Origin: Nocardiopsis sp. JB363
Lineage (GTDB): Bacteria > Actinomycetota > Actinomycetes > Streptosporangiales > Streptosporangiaceae
NCBI RefSeq assembly: GCF_900143625.1
Contig: NZ_FRFF01000131.1
Location: 1 to 64,000, forward strand
DNA length: 64,000 nucleotides
Reading direction: 5' to 3'
Shown here: piece by piece, positions 8,207 through 17,400 of the stretch
Position numbering within the stretch: the stretch's first letter is position 1
Layout of the letters: each line of letters starts with the position of its first letter
Notes under the pieces: model-generated
Databases searched by the model: none
What the model saw: the letters and a program-made list of their open reading frames with translations, nothing else
What the model was told of the DNA's origin: nothing
Translations under genes and position numbers: made by a program

Positions 8207-8872
8207 ATGCCCCTCAGGACCGCCGCTGTCGCCGCCGTGGCCCTTCTCGCCATCCCGTTTGCGCCCGCTGGACCCGCAGCCGCCGATGACACCTACTCCA
8301 GTTACGCCGAACTCGCCGCCAACGAGACCGAGGGCACCGACTACCGGCGTTCCACCCGTGAGGGCGGCACCGACGTCGCCCACATCGCCATCCACGGCGG
8401 CGGTATCGAACGTCCCACCACCGAACTCGCCGACCACGCCGCGCAATCCGGTGACCACGCCTTCGCCACGTTCGAGGGCATCAAGTCGACCGGCAACAGC
8501 ATCCTGCACATCACCTCCACCCGCTTCGACGAGCCCATGACCGTCGACATCGTCGCCGACTCCGACTACACCGTCTCCTGGCACGGAGCCGCCGGGGACG
8601 AGTCCCTCACCTACGTGGGCGGTCTGGACACCGACCTGCGTGACGCGGTGCGCGAGGAACTGCGCGAGGCCGGGTTCGAGGTCCCCGGTACCATTCCCGA
8701 TCACCTCAAGGGCGAGAGCCCCGACAACATCACCAACCGCAACACGAGTGGTGAAGGAGTCCAGCTCGAACTCACCCGTGGCCAGCGCGACGAGCTCATG
8801 ATCGACCGCACCCCCACCGACGCCTTCGACGACTACGTCGCCGCCGTCGAACGGGCCGTTGCCCAGCGCTGA
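8207..8872 (+). CDS. secreted poly-gamma-glutamate hydrolase family protein (DUF867-like)
   Basis: The 221-residue precursor has a typical Sec signal peptide (basic start, AAVAAVALLAIPFAPAG, cleavage around AAADD near residue 27). The mature part shows the features of the zinc-dependent poly-gamma-glutamate hydrolase / phage-derived family: VAHIAIHGGGIERPTTELA with the His-Gly and Glu metal ligands, and YTVSWHGAAGDESLTYVGG containing the third histidine. Family members cut gamma-glutamyl polymers outside the cell, used by phages against capsules and by bacteria for nutrients. Length is normal and the gene is monocistronic. Confidence 0.88.
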   Translation: MPLRTAAVAAVALLAIPFAPAGPAAADDTYSSYAELAANETEGTDYRRSTREGGTDVAHIAIHGGGIERPTTELADHAAQSGDHAFATFEGIKSTGNSILHITSTRFDEPMTVDIVADSDYTVSWHGAAGDESLTYVGGLDTDLRDAVREELREAGFEVPGTIPDHLKGESPDNITNRNTSGEGVQLELTRGQRDELMIDRTPTDAFDDYVAAVERAVAQR

Positions 8873-9216
8873 CCCGATTCACGGCTGTCCGGTCACTCGC
8901 CCACCAACGGCTTGCCGAAGACGGAAGGTCGGAGTTCGCGCGGGCTCCTGCTGTCACTGGCTTCGACACAAAAGCGCCGGTCAAGGGTGGTCGAGGGCCG
9001 GGCGGGCGGCGGGCGCGGTGACGGTGGCGTGGTTGTCGCCGGTGAGCATCGCGACCCGGTAGCCCGCACCGCGCAGCCAGGACGACGGCGGTTCTGTCGG
9101 CTGAACCCGCCGTCCCGGGTGCCGTTCGTGATCGGCGCGACCCACGAGGCCTTCTCGCTCCTCTACATCGTGCTCCATGTTCTTGGATCGAGCCCGACCG
9201 CGTACACGTCTTCGCC
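8873..9216. other. intergenic stretch with a P-type ATPase scrap
   Basis: There is no intact gene in these 344 bases. On the minus strand, about 9000-9090, the translation WLRGAGYRVAMLTGDNHAT matches the conserved P-type ATPase hinge (MLTGDN) found in copper/heavy-metal pumps, but the frame is lost on both sides (it ends APAARPALDHP then stop). It looks like a remnant of a deleted metal-transport gene rather than a working gene. Confidence 0.5.
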
Positions 9217-10050
9217 TCAGAACTCCTCGTACGTGGCGGGGTCCTGACCCGCCAGGCGACCGTCCGGACGTCCCAAGGCCGTGATCGCCGCGACCTCGGT
9301 ATCGGTGAGCGTGACATCGAGCGCGCCAAGGTTCTCGACTTGACGTTCGTCGGCTGCGGCTTTCGGCAGCGGGATGGCGCCACGCGCGATCTGCCAGGCG
9401 AGCACCACCTGCCCGGGTGTGGCGCCATGGTCCCGGGCGATCGCGCCGACGTCGTCACGATCGAGCAGGTCGTTGCCGCGCCCGAGCGGACTCCACGCCT
9501 GGGTGAGGATGCCGCGCTCGGAGTCGTAGGCGAGCTGCTCGCTCTGGGGGAAGTACGGGTGCAGCTCGATCTGGTTGACGTCGGGTAGTACGCCGGTGCG
9601 CTGCTGAAGGGTTTCGAGATGTTCGGGCAGGAAGTTGCAGACGCCGATCGCGCGGACGAGGCCACGCTCTCGCGCTTCGATCAGTGCCTCCCACGCCTGC
9701 ACGTACAGTCCCTGCTTCGGATTCGGCCAGTGGACGAGGTAGAGGTCGAGGTGGTCGAGCCCGGTCCGGTAGACGCTCTCCTCGATCGTGCGTACGGCCG
9801 TGTCATACTCGTGGTGCCGACCCGGGAGCTTCGAGGTGACGATCAGGTTGTCGCGGTCGACGCCCGATGCACGAACAGCACGGCCCACCGTGCCCTCGTT
9901 CTCGTAGTTGAAGGCCGAGTCGAGCAGGGTGTACCCGTTGGCGATCGCACGGGAGATCCCGTCGACGCCTTCCGTTCCGTTGAGCTTGTACGTACCGAAC
10001 CCGATCTCCGGCAGTTTGAGGCCCGAGTGCGAGGTGTGCGTGTTGGTCAT
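9217..10050 (-). CDS. aldo/keto reductase (2,5-diketogluconate reductase-like)
   Basis: The 277-residue protein has the full NADPH-dependent AKR barrel signature: IGFGTYKLNG, the catalytic Asp and Tyr in LLDSAFNYENE, the Lys in VTSKLPG, the His in LYLVHWPNP, and the cofactor-binding IPLPKAAADERQVENL near the C terminus. It resembles AKR5-type reductases of small aldehydes and keto-acids. The gene appears monocistronic with a normal ATG start; no regulator is adjacent. Confidence 0.93.
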   Translation of the reverse strand: MTNTHTSHSGLKLPEIGFGTYKLNGTEGVDGISRAIANGYTLLDSAFNYENEGTVGRAVRASGVDRDNLIVTSKLPGRHHEYDTAVRTIEESVYRTGLDHLDLYLVHWPNPKQGLYVQAWEALIEARERGLVRAIGVCNFLPEHLETLQQRTGVLPDVNQIELHPYFPQSEQLAYDSERGILTQAWSPLGRGNDLLDRDDVGAIARDHGATPGQVVLAWQIARGAIPLPKAAADERQVENLGALDVTLTDTEVAAITALGRPDGRLAGQDPATYEEF

Positions 10051-10262
10051 GCGTCCCCCTGTTCCTGGTCGTGTCCTGTGTATCGGGCGTTACCCACCAC
10101 GGCACGGTTCAGGCCTCACCCGGTGTGGCGGGACCCGGGGCTAACACCGGTGACACTGCCTCGTAGAACCGGCACAGCGGCCCGTCCCCACGGGCACCTC
10201 TCCTTCGACCGACCCGAATGGAACTCCTTCATCGAGACCATCCGTCCCACCGACCGATGAGT

Positions 10263-10298
10263 GTGGGGCGGTGGGCGACCTTCCACCCACCACCCCAC
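10263..10298 (-). terminator. putative terminator of the nar operon
   Basis: GTGGGGCGGTGGG and CCCACCACCCCAC form a 13-bp stem with one central mismatch and a 10-base loop, placed 17 bases after the narK stop. It lacks a T tract, as is common in high-GC actinomycetes. Confidence 0.55.
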
Positions 10299-10314
10299 GA
10301 CCCCTACTCGATCA

Positions 10315-11496
10315 CTACACCTCGGCCTCGACCTTGGGGCGGTCGCGGAACGCCACCCCCGTATAAACCGCGGTCCCCAACGCCACCGCTGCCAGCAGCA
10401 CGAACCCGAAGGCGTACGCCCCCGACGCCTGGAACACCACGCCCATGACCAGCGGCGGGAAGTACCCACCGAGCCCACCGGCCGCGCCCACGAGCCCGGT
10501 GACGGTACCCACCCGGGCCGGTTCCACCAACTGCGCGACCAGGGCGAACACGCCTCCGGTGCCCAACCCAAGGAAGGCCGCCATCAGCACGAACACCGTC
10601 CCGGCCGCCAGCTCGGCCGGTGGGTGGAAGACCAGCGCGCCCGCCATGAGCGTGGTCCCGACGAAGGACACCATGCACACCCGCACAGGGCCGACCTTGT
10701 CGGAGAGGATGCCGCCCGCCGGCCTGGCCACGACGGCCACCAGGGCGAATCCGGCGGCGCGCAGGCCCGCCTCGGTCTGGGCGAACCCGTAGGCGTTGTG
10801 CAGCAGGGTCGGCAGGTAGGTGGAGAAGGCCACGAACCCGCCGAAGGCCACCGCGTACAGCAGGATGTTCTGCCAGGTCGCCCGCAACCCGAGGGCTCCG
10901 CGCAGACGCGGCATCAGCGGATCGGTGGAGGGCTCCCACCCGGGCGGGTTACGGCACACCACCAGCACGAGCACACCCATGAGCACCAGCGCCACGGCCA
11001 TGAACACGTGTGTGCCCAACAACCCGATCTTCCCCGCCAGGTAGGGGGTGAGGAACGCCGACAGCGCCGTTCCGCCCATGCCCGCGCCGAACACACCGGT
11101 GGCGAACCCGCGCTTCTCGGCGGAGTGCCAGCGGCTGACGAACGGCACACCGACGGCGAAGGAGGTTCCCGCGATCCCCAGGAAGAACCCCAGCACCAGC
11201 AGCATCGGGTAGGAGTCCCCGACGAAGCCGAGCAGCAACACCGGCACCACCGAGACGAAGGCGACCGCCGCCATCATCACCCGGCCACCGTAGCGATCGG
11301 TCAAAGCCCCGACGGGGATCCTGCCCACGGCCCCGATCAGCACCGGAAAGGCGATGAGCGCGGAGGTCTCGGTGGGGCTCAGGTCCAGGCGCGCGGCGTA
11401 GTCGGGTGCCAGGGGCGCGATCAGGTTCCACGCCCAGAACATGAGCGCGAACGCCGCCGTGGCCAGGACGAGGTTGGTTCTGGCTCCGCTGTTCAT
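10315..11496 (-). CDS. narK: NarK-type nitrate/nitrite transporter (MFS)
   Basis: The 393-residue protein has 12 predicted membrane spans and the nitrate-signature elements of the NNP family: AGMGGTALSAFLTP in the fifth span region and LVGAAGGLGGYFPP in the eleventh, plus conserved arginines (GAVGRIPVGAL, ARPAGG) that would bind the anion. It should import nitrate and/or exchange nitrite for nitrate at the membrane to feed NarGHI. I start at 11496 because its ATG overlaps the narI stop by 4 bp and because the upstream 11 codons are the narI tail in another frame. It is the last gene of narGHJIK. Confidence 0.93.
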   Translation of the reverse strand: MNSGARTNLVLATAAFALMFWAWNLIAPLAPDYAARLDLSPTETSALIAFPVLIGAVGRIPVGALTDRYGGRVMMAAVAFVSVVPVLLLGFVGDSYPMLLVLGFFLGIAGTSFAVGVPFVSRWHSAEKRGFATGVFGAGMGGTALSAFLTPYLAGKIGLLGTHVFMAVALVLMGVLVLVVCRNPPGWEPSTDPLMPRLRGALGLRATWQNILLYAVAFGGFVAFSTYLPTLLHNAYGFAQTEAGLRAAGFALVAVVARPAGGILSDKVGPVRVCMVSFVGTTLMAGALVFHPPAELAAGTVFVLMAAFLGLGTGGVFALVAQLVEPARVGTVTGLVGAAGGLGGYFPPLVMGVVFQASGAYAFGFVLLAAVALGTAVYTGVAFRDRPKVEAEV

Positions 11497-12239
11497 GGCA
11501 TCCGGCTCCCGTCCTCGACGTTCTCCCACCCGCGACGCCCGCGGCGTTCACCCATCCGGGTGTCCCGTGATCGGTACAACACGTAGGGCCGCCACAGGTA
11601 GCCGAGCGGCGCGCTGAACACGTGCACCAGCCGGGTGAACGGCCACAGCGCGAACAGCGCGAGGGCGGAGAGCGTGTGCGCCTGGAAGGTGAGCGGCGCG
11701 GCGGCCATCAGGGCCGGGTCCGGGTCCAGGACGAACAGCCCGCGGAACCAGATCGACACCCCTTCCCGGTAGTCGTAGTGGCCGATGACGTTGCCGACGA
11801 TGGTGTTGGCCATGCCGGTGACGATCACCAGCCCGAGCCCCACGTACATGAGCTTGTCCATCCGGCTGGTGGCCCGGAAGACCGGTCCGACCAGGCGTCG
11901 GCGCAGGATGAGCAGGGTGAGTCCCACGACCACCGCGATCCCGGCGACCAGGCCGAGGCCGACGGCCATGACGTGGTAGAGCTCGTCGGTGACGCCCACG
12001 GCCGCGGTCCACGACTTGGGGATGAGCAGGCCCACGACGTGGCCGCCGATGACGGCGAGCATGCCGAAGTGGAACAGGGGGCTGCCCCAGCGCAGCAGCC
12101 GGCTCTCGTACAGCTGGGTGGACAGGGTGGTCCAGCCGAACTTGTCGTAGCGGTAGCGCCAGTAGTGGCCGACGAGGAAGACCGCCATGCAGGCGTAGGG
12201 GACGATGACCCACAACACCGTTTCGAGTGCGGTGTTCAC
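11493..12239 (-). CDS. narI: respiratory nitrate reductase gamma subunit (cytochrome b)
   Basis: The 248-residue protein is the di-heme membrane anchor that oxidises menaquinol and passes electrons to NarH. Five membrane spans are visible, with the heme-ligand histidines in LFHFGMLAVIGGHVVGL and further on in TFQAHTLSALALFALWPFTRLVHVF. The start is a GTG at 12239 overlapping the narJ stop (GTGA); the VNTALETVLW start fits the family. The soluble C-terminal tail is short and basic (RMGERRGRRGW). Confidence 0.95.
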   Translation of the reverse strand: MNTALETVLWVIVPYACMAVFLVGHYWRYRYDKFGWTTLSTQLYESRLLRWGSPLFHFGMLAVIGGHVVGLLIPKSWTAAVGVTDELYHVMAVGLGLVAGIAVVVGLTLLILRRRLVGPVFRATSRMDKLMYVGLGLVIVTGMANTIVGNVIGHYDYREGVSIWFRGLFVLDPDPALMAAAPLTFQAHTLSALALFALWPFTRLVHVFSAPLGYLWRPYVLYRSRDTRMGERRGRRGWENVEDGSRMP

Positions 12240-12892
12240 GAGTGCACGCTCCTGGTTTCCGGAGGTGGGAAGGGGGCGAGACCGACTTCTTCGACGGGTG
12301 GCCCCTGGGCCACGAGTCGGGCGACCTTGTCGTCGATTCGGTCGGTCTTGGGCGGCAGAGTGGCGTTGATCGCCGTGACCGCGCCGGTGTAGAGGGAGTC
12401 GGCGTCGCGCAGGGCCAGGTGCAGCAGTTCCAGCCCGGCCCGGTACCGGTTCAGCAGACGCGTGCCGCCGACGGGGTCGACCGTGGCGGCGAACTCCAGG
12501 ACCACGCACAGGTGGTCGGGGAGTTCGTCCTCGTCGAGGAGGAAACCGGCCCTGCGGTAGGCGTTGGAGAACGACAGCAGGGCGGCGCCGCGGTTACGGG
12601 TGTCCCCGTGCGCGTAGTAGGTCAGGTGCAGGCACGAACGCCGGTGCAGGTCGAAGGTGCCGACGTAGGTTTCGGCGAGTTCGGGCGGCGGTGTGGCGGC
12701 GAGCCACTCGATCACCCCGATCAGGTCCGCGCGCGGCGGGTCGGGCAGTTCCTCGGCCGCTTGTCGCAGCATCGGCAGGTCGGCCAGGAGCCGCTCGTCG
12801 GGGTGGGCCAGCACCAGGGCGGCGATCCTGTGGGTCAGGGCGCGTTGTCGGTCGGTGATGGGGTGGCGTCTGAGCGCCTTGAACAGGCTCAT
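12236..12892 (-). CDS. narJ: nitrate reductase molybdenum cofactor assembly chaperone
   Basis: The 218-residue protein is a NarJ/TorD-type all-helical chaperone that holds apo-NarG until the molybdenum cofactor is inserted and then releases it to the membrane. The ETYVGTFDLHRRSCLHLTYY segment near residues 75-95 is the family signature. The ATG at 12892 overlaps the narH stop (ATGA), and its own stop overlaps narI, so subunit and chaperone synthesis are coupled. It is not part of the final enzyme. Confidence 0.95.
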   Translation of the reverse strand: MSLFKALRRHPITDRQRALTHRIAALVLAHPDERLLADLPMLRQAAEELPDPPRADLIGVIEWLAATPPPELAETYVGTFDLHRRSCLHLTYYAHGDTRNRGAALLSFSNAYRRAGFLLDEDELPDHLCVVLEFAATVDPVGGTRLLNRYRAGLELLHLALRDADSLYTGAVTAINATLPPKTDRIDDKVARLVAQGPPVEEVGLAPFPPPETRSVHS

Positions 12893-14451
12893 GTGTGTTC
12901 CCCCGACCGCCGGACCGAGGGCATCGGCAGCGCCACCTTGCCTCCGGTGAGCGGGCCGCCCTTGTCCGGTCCGCCGGCGCCGGGGCCGCCCATGCCGGGT
13001 CCGCCCTCGGTGTCCAGGCTGCATCCGGTGGCGAAGGCCTCCAGGGAGTGCGCCTGTTCGGTGTGCGCGGGCGGGATGACGTAGCGGTCCTCGTACTTGG
13101 CCAGTGCGAGCAGCCGGTACATGTCGTACACGCTCTCGCCGTCCATGCCCACGGCCTGGGGGATGCGCTCGTCGGTGTCACGTCCCAGGTTGATGTCGCG
13201 CATGTAGGAACGCATCGCGGCCAGGCGGCGCAGCGAGTCGGTGACGGGTCCGGTGTCTCCGGCGGTGAAGAGTTCGGCCAGGTACTCGATGGGGATGCGC
13301 AGGCTCTCGATGGCCGCGAAGAGGTTGTCGCGGCTCTCGGCGTCCTGGCCCGTCTCGGACACGGCGTCCACGACCGGGGACAGCGGCGGGATGTACCAGA
13401 CCATGGGCATGGTGCGGTATTCCGGGTGCAGGGGCAGCGCCACCTTGTACTCGTTGATGAGCGAGTAGATGGGCGAGCGTTGGGCCGCCTCGATCCAGTC
13501 GCGCGGGATGCCCTCCTTCTCGGCGGCGCGGACGACCTCGGGGTCGTTGGGATCCAGGATCAGTTCGCGTTGGGCGTCGAGGAGGTCATGGTCGTCCTCC
13601 ACCGAGGCGGCGGGCAGGACGGCGTCCATGTCGTAGAAGACCAGGCCCAGGTAGCGCAGCCGTCCCACGCACGTCTCGGCGCACACCGTGGGCATGCCGA
13701 CCTCGATGCGGGGGTAGCAGAACGTACATTTCTCGGCCTTGCCGGTGCGGTGGTTGAAGTAGATCTTCTTGTAGGGGCAGGCGGTCACGCACTTGCGCCA
13801 GCCCCGGCAGGTGTCCTGGTCCACGAGCACGATGCCGTCCTCGCTGCGCTTGTAGATCGCCCCGGCGGGGCAGGCGGCGGCGCAGGAGGGGTTGAGGCAG
13901 TGTTCGCAGATGCGCGGCAGGTAGAACATGAAGGACTGCTCGAATTCGAGCTTGACCTTGTCGGAGACCTTGCGCAGGACGGGGTCGTTCTGGGCGAGTT
14001 CGGGGCCGCCGGCGAGGTTGTCGTCCCAGTTGGCGCTCCATTGGATGGCCATGTCGCGGCCGCTGATGAGGGATTTGGGCCGGGCGACCGGCGTGTGCTC
14101 CTGGAGCGGGGCGTTGGTGAGCGTCTGGTAGTCGTAGGTCCAGGGCTCGTAGTAGTCGTCGATGCCGGGCATCGTGGGGTTGGCGAAGATCGTGGTGAGG
14201 TTCTTCAGCCGCCCGCCCGAACGCAGGGACAGGCGTCCGTTGGGTTTGCGGACCCAGCCGCCCTTCCATTTCTCCTGGTCCTCGTAGGTGCGAGGGTAGC
14301 CCTGCCCGGGCCGGGTCTCGACGTTGTTGAACCACACGTACTCCATGCCGGCACGGTTGGTCCAGGTCTGCTTGCAGGTGACCGAACAGGTGTGGCACCC
14401 GATGCACTTGTCGAGGTTCATCACCATGGCCATCTGAGCCATCAGCTTCAT
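12889..14451 (-). CDS. narH: respiratory nitrate reductase beta subunit (Fe-S protein)
   Basis: The 520-residue subunit carries the four Fe-S clusters that wire NarI to NarG. All four cysteine groups are present: CIGCHTCSVTC at the N terminus, CEHCLNPSCAAACP near residue 183, CRGWRKCVTACP near 216 (the Trp replaces a Cys, making the 3Fe-4S cluster, as in E. coli NarH) and CTFC...CAETC near 243-263. The final 40 residues form an unusual Gly-Pro-rich repeat (GGPGMGGPGAGGPDKGGP) absent from textbook NarH, probably a flexible tail. The gene lies 31 bp after narG. Confidence 0.97.
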   Translation of the reverse strand: MKLMAQMAMVMNLDKCIGCHTCSVTCKQTWTNRAGMEYVWFNNVETRPGQGYPRTYEDQEKWKGGWVRKPNGRLSLRSGGRLKNLTTIFANPTMPGIDDYYEPWTYDYQTLTNAPLQEHTPVARPKSLISGRDMAIQWSANWDDNLAGGPELAQNDPVLRKVSDKVKLEFEQSFMFYLPRICEHCLNPSCAAACPAGAIYKRSEDGIVLVDQDTCRGWRKCVTACPYKKIYFNHRTGKAEKCTFCYPRIEVGMPTVCAETCVGRLRYLGLVFYDMDAVLPAASVEDDHDLLDAQRELILDPNDPEVVRAAEKEGIPRDWIEAAQRSPIYSLINEYKVALPLHPEYRTMPMVWYIPPLSPVVDAVSETGQDAESRDNLFAAIESLRIPIEYLAELFTAGDTGPVTDSLRRLAAMRSYMRDINLGRDTDERIPQAVGMDGESVYDMYRLLALAKYEDRYVIPPAHTEQAHSLEAFATGCSLDTEGGPGMGGPGAGGPDKGGPLTGGKVALPMPSVRRSGEHT

Positions 14452-14482
14452 TTGTGCTCCTCCCCCGTTCCGATCGACCGCA

Positions 14483-17400
14483 TCAGTACTGCACCTCTTG
14501 CGAGCGCCGACGGATGACGGTCACCTCGTCGCGCTGGTTACCGGTGGGGCCGATGTAGTTGAAGGCGTAGCTGAACTGGGCGTAGCCACCGATGAGGTGG
14601 GTGGGCTTGACCAGCAGCCGGGTGATCGAGTTGTGGATGCCGCCGCGTTTGCCGGAGGTCTCGGCGCGGGGGACGTCGATGAGCCGGTCCTGGGCGTGGT
14701 GCATGTACACGGTCCCCTCCGGCATGCGGTGGGAGACGATGGCGCGGGCCACGACCACGCCGTTGCGGTTGACCGCCTCGATCCACTCGTTGTCGCGCAC
14801 GCCGATCTTGTCGGCGTCGGCGCCGCTCATCCAGATGGCGGGGCCACCGCGGGACAGGCTGAGCATCAGCAGGTTGTCCTGGTACTCGGAGTGGATGGAC
14901 CACTTGTTGTGCGGGGTCAGGTAGCGCACGGTCACGCCGAGTTCGCCGTTGTCCCCGATCTCGGGCTCTTCGAAGAGCCGGTGCATGTTCAGGGGCGGCC
15001 GGTACACGGGCAGGTTCTCGCCGGCCTCGGTGATCCAGTCGTGGTCGAGGAAGAAGTGCTGGCGTCCGGTGAGGGTGTGCCAGGGCTTCTTGCGTTCGAC
15101 GTTGATGGTGAACGGCGAGTATCGGCGTCCGCCGCTTTCGCTGCCCGACCACTCGGGTGAGGTGAGTACCGACACCGGTGCGACCTGCACGTCGGCGAAG
15201 GTGATCTGTTTGCCCTCGCTCTCGGCGGACAGGTCGGCCAGTTCGGTGCCCACGCGCTTCTCCAGGGTGCGGAACCCCTGGGTGGCCAGGCGTCCGTTGG
15301 TGGTGCCCGAGAACGCCAGGATCGCTTCGCACATCTGGGAGTCGCGTTTGAGCGCGGGGCGTCCGTCGGCCGGCCCGCCGCGCACGGTGCCGTTGACCCG
15401 GCCCAGGTAGTCGATCTCCTTGTCGACGTTGTAGGTGATGCCCTTGGTGGTCACGCCGAGCTTGTCCGCGAGCGGGCCCAGCGCGCCGAGTTTGGCGGCG
15501 ATCGCGGTGTAGTCGCGTTCGACCTCCACGAGCTTGGGCATGGTCACGCCGGGGATGGGCTCGCACTCACCGAACTTCCAGTCGCGGACGGTGCCGTTGG
15601 GGGTGGCCATCGCGTCGGGGGTGTCGTGGGTCAGCGGCACGGCGACCACGTCCCGTCGCGTGCCCAGGTGGTCGACGGCCAGTTCGCTGAAGCTGCGGGC
15701 CAGCCCGTGGAAGGCGTCGAAGTCGGTGCGGGCCTGCCAGGGCGGGGAGATGGCCGGGTTGAACGGGTGCACGAACGGGTGCATGTCCGTGGAGTTCAGG
15801 TCGTGTTTCTCGTACCAGGTGGCGGCCGGGAGCACCACGTCGGAGAAGACGGTGGTGCTGGTCATCCGGAAGTCCAGGGACAGCAGCAGGTCGAGTTTGC
15901 CCTCGGGTGCCTCCTCCCGCCAGTGCACGTCCCGGGGGCGTTGGCCCTCCGGTGCCTCCTCGGCCCGCAGAGAGGAGTCGGTGCCGAGCAGGTGCTTGAG
16001 GAAGTACTCGTTGCCCTTGGCGGAGCTGCCCAGCAGGTTGGCCCGCCACACGGTCAGGACCCGGGGCGCGTTGTTGGGCGCGTCGGGGTCCTCGCAGGCG
16101 AAGCGCATCCTCCCTTCCTTGAGTTCGCGGGGCACGTACTCGTTGACGGGGAGTCCGGCCTCGCGTGCGTCGTCGACCAGGTCCAGGGGGTTGCGATCGA
16201 AGGTCGGGTAGGAGGGCATCCACCCCATGCGCGCGGACTGGGCGATGACGTCGGCGGTGCTCATGCCCTCGAACAGGCCCTTGCCGAGTCCCGAGGAGAC
16301 CTGGTCGGCGCTGAACCGGTCGTAGCGGTACTGGTCGCTGTGCAGGTACCAGAACGCGGTCTGCACCATGTGGCGGGGCGGACGCGACCAGTCCCCGGCC
16401 GAGGCCATCTGGTTGTAGCCGGTGAGGGGGCGGGTCTTCTCCTGGCCGACGTAGTGCGCCCAGCCGCCGCCGTTGACGCCCTGGCAGCCGGTGAGTGTGG
16501 TCAGGGTGAGGAAGGCGCGGTAGATGGTGTCGGAGTGGAACCAGTGGTTGGTGCCGGCGCCCATGATGATCATGGAGCGGCCCTTGGACTCCTCGGCGTT
16601 GGCGGCGAACTCGCGGCCGATCCTCTCGGCGCGGGCGGCCGGGACACCGGTGAAGGTCTCCTGCCAGGCCGGGGTGCCCGGCTCGTCGGGGTCGTCGTAG
16701 CCGGTCGGCCAGGTGCCGGGCAGGCCCTCGCGACCCACGCCGTACTGGGCGAGCAGCAGGTCGAAGACGGTGGTGACCAGGTGTCCGCCGACCCGGCGCA
16801 CGGGTACGCCGCGGCGTGAGGGCGGGGCGTCCTCGGTGTCGAAGCGGGCCAGGTGGACCTCGACCGCCTCGCTCCCCTGGTCCTCGTACAGGGTGAGTCG
16901 GGGCTTGGTGTCACCGAGTTCGAGGTTCCACTTGCCCTCGCCCTCCTCGCCGTAGCGGAAGCCCAGCGAACCGTTGGGGACCACCGGCTCACCGGTCTCC
17001 TCGTCCAGCAGGACCGTCTTGAACGCGGTGTTCTCACCTTCCCGTCCCAGGTCCTGGGCGGTGAGGAACTTGCCGGCGCGGTAACCGTCGTCGGTCTCCT
17101 CCAGGCGCACCAGGAACGGCAGGTCGGTGTAGCGACGCACGTAGTCGTCGAAGTAGGGGGTGGTGCGCTCCACGAAGAACTCGCGCAGCACCACGTGTCC
17201 CATGGCCATGGCCAGGGCGCCGTCGCTGCCGGGTCGGGCGGCCAGCCACTCGTCGGCGAACTTGGTGTTGTCCGCGTAGTCCGGGGAGACCACGACGACC
17301 TTCTGGCCCCGGTAGCGGGCCTCGGCCATCCAGTGCGCGTCCGGGGTACGGGTGACCGGGACGTTGGAGCCCCACATGATGAGGTAGCCGGCGTTCCACC

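Noticed and set aside
10261..11586. Long plus-strand frame opposite narK
   Set aside because: His/Gln/Gly/Arg-rich antisense shadow of a membrane-protein gene with no domain.
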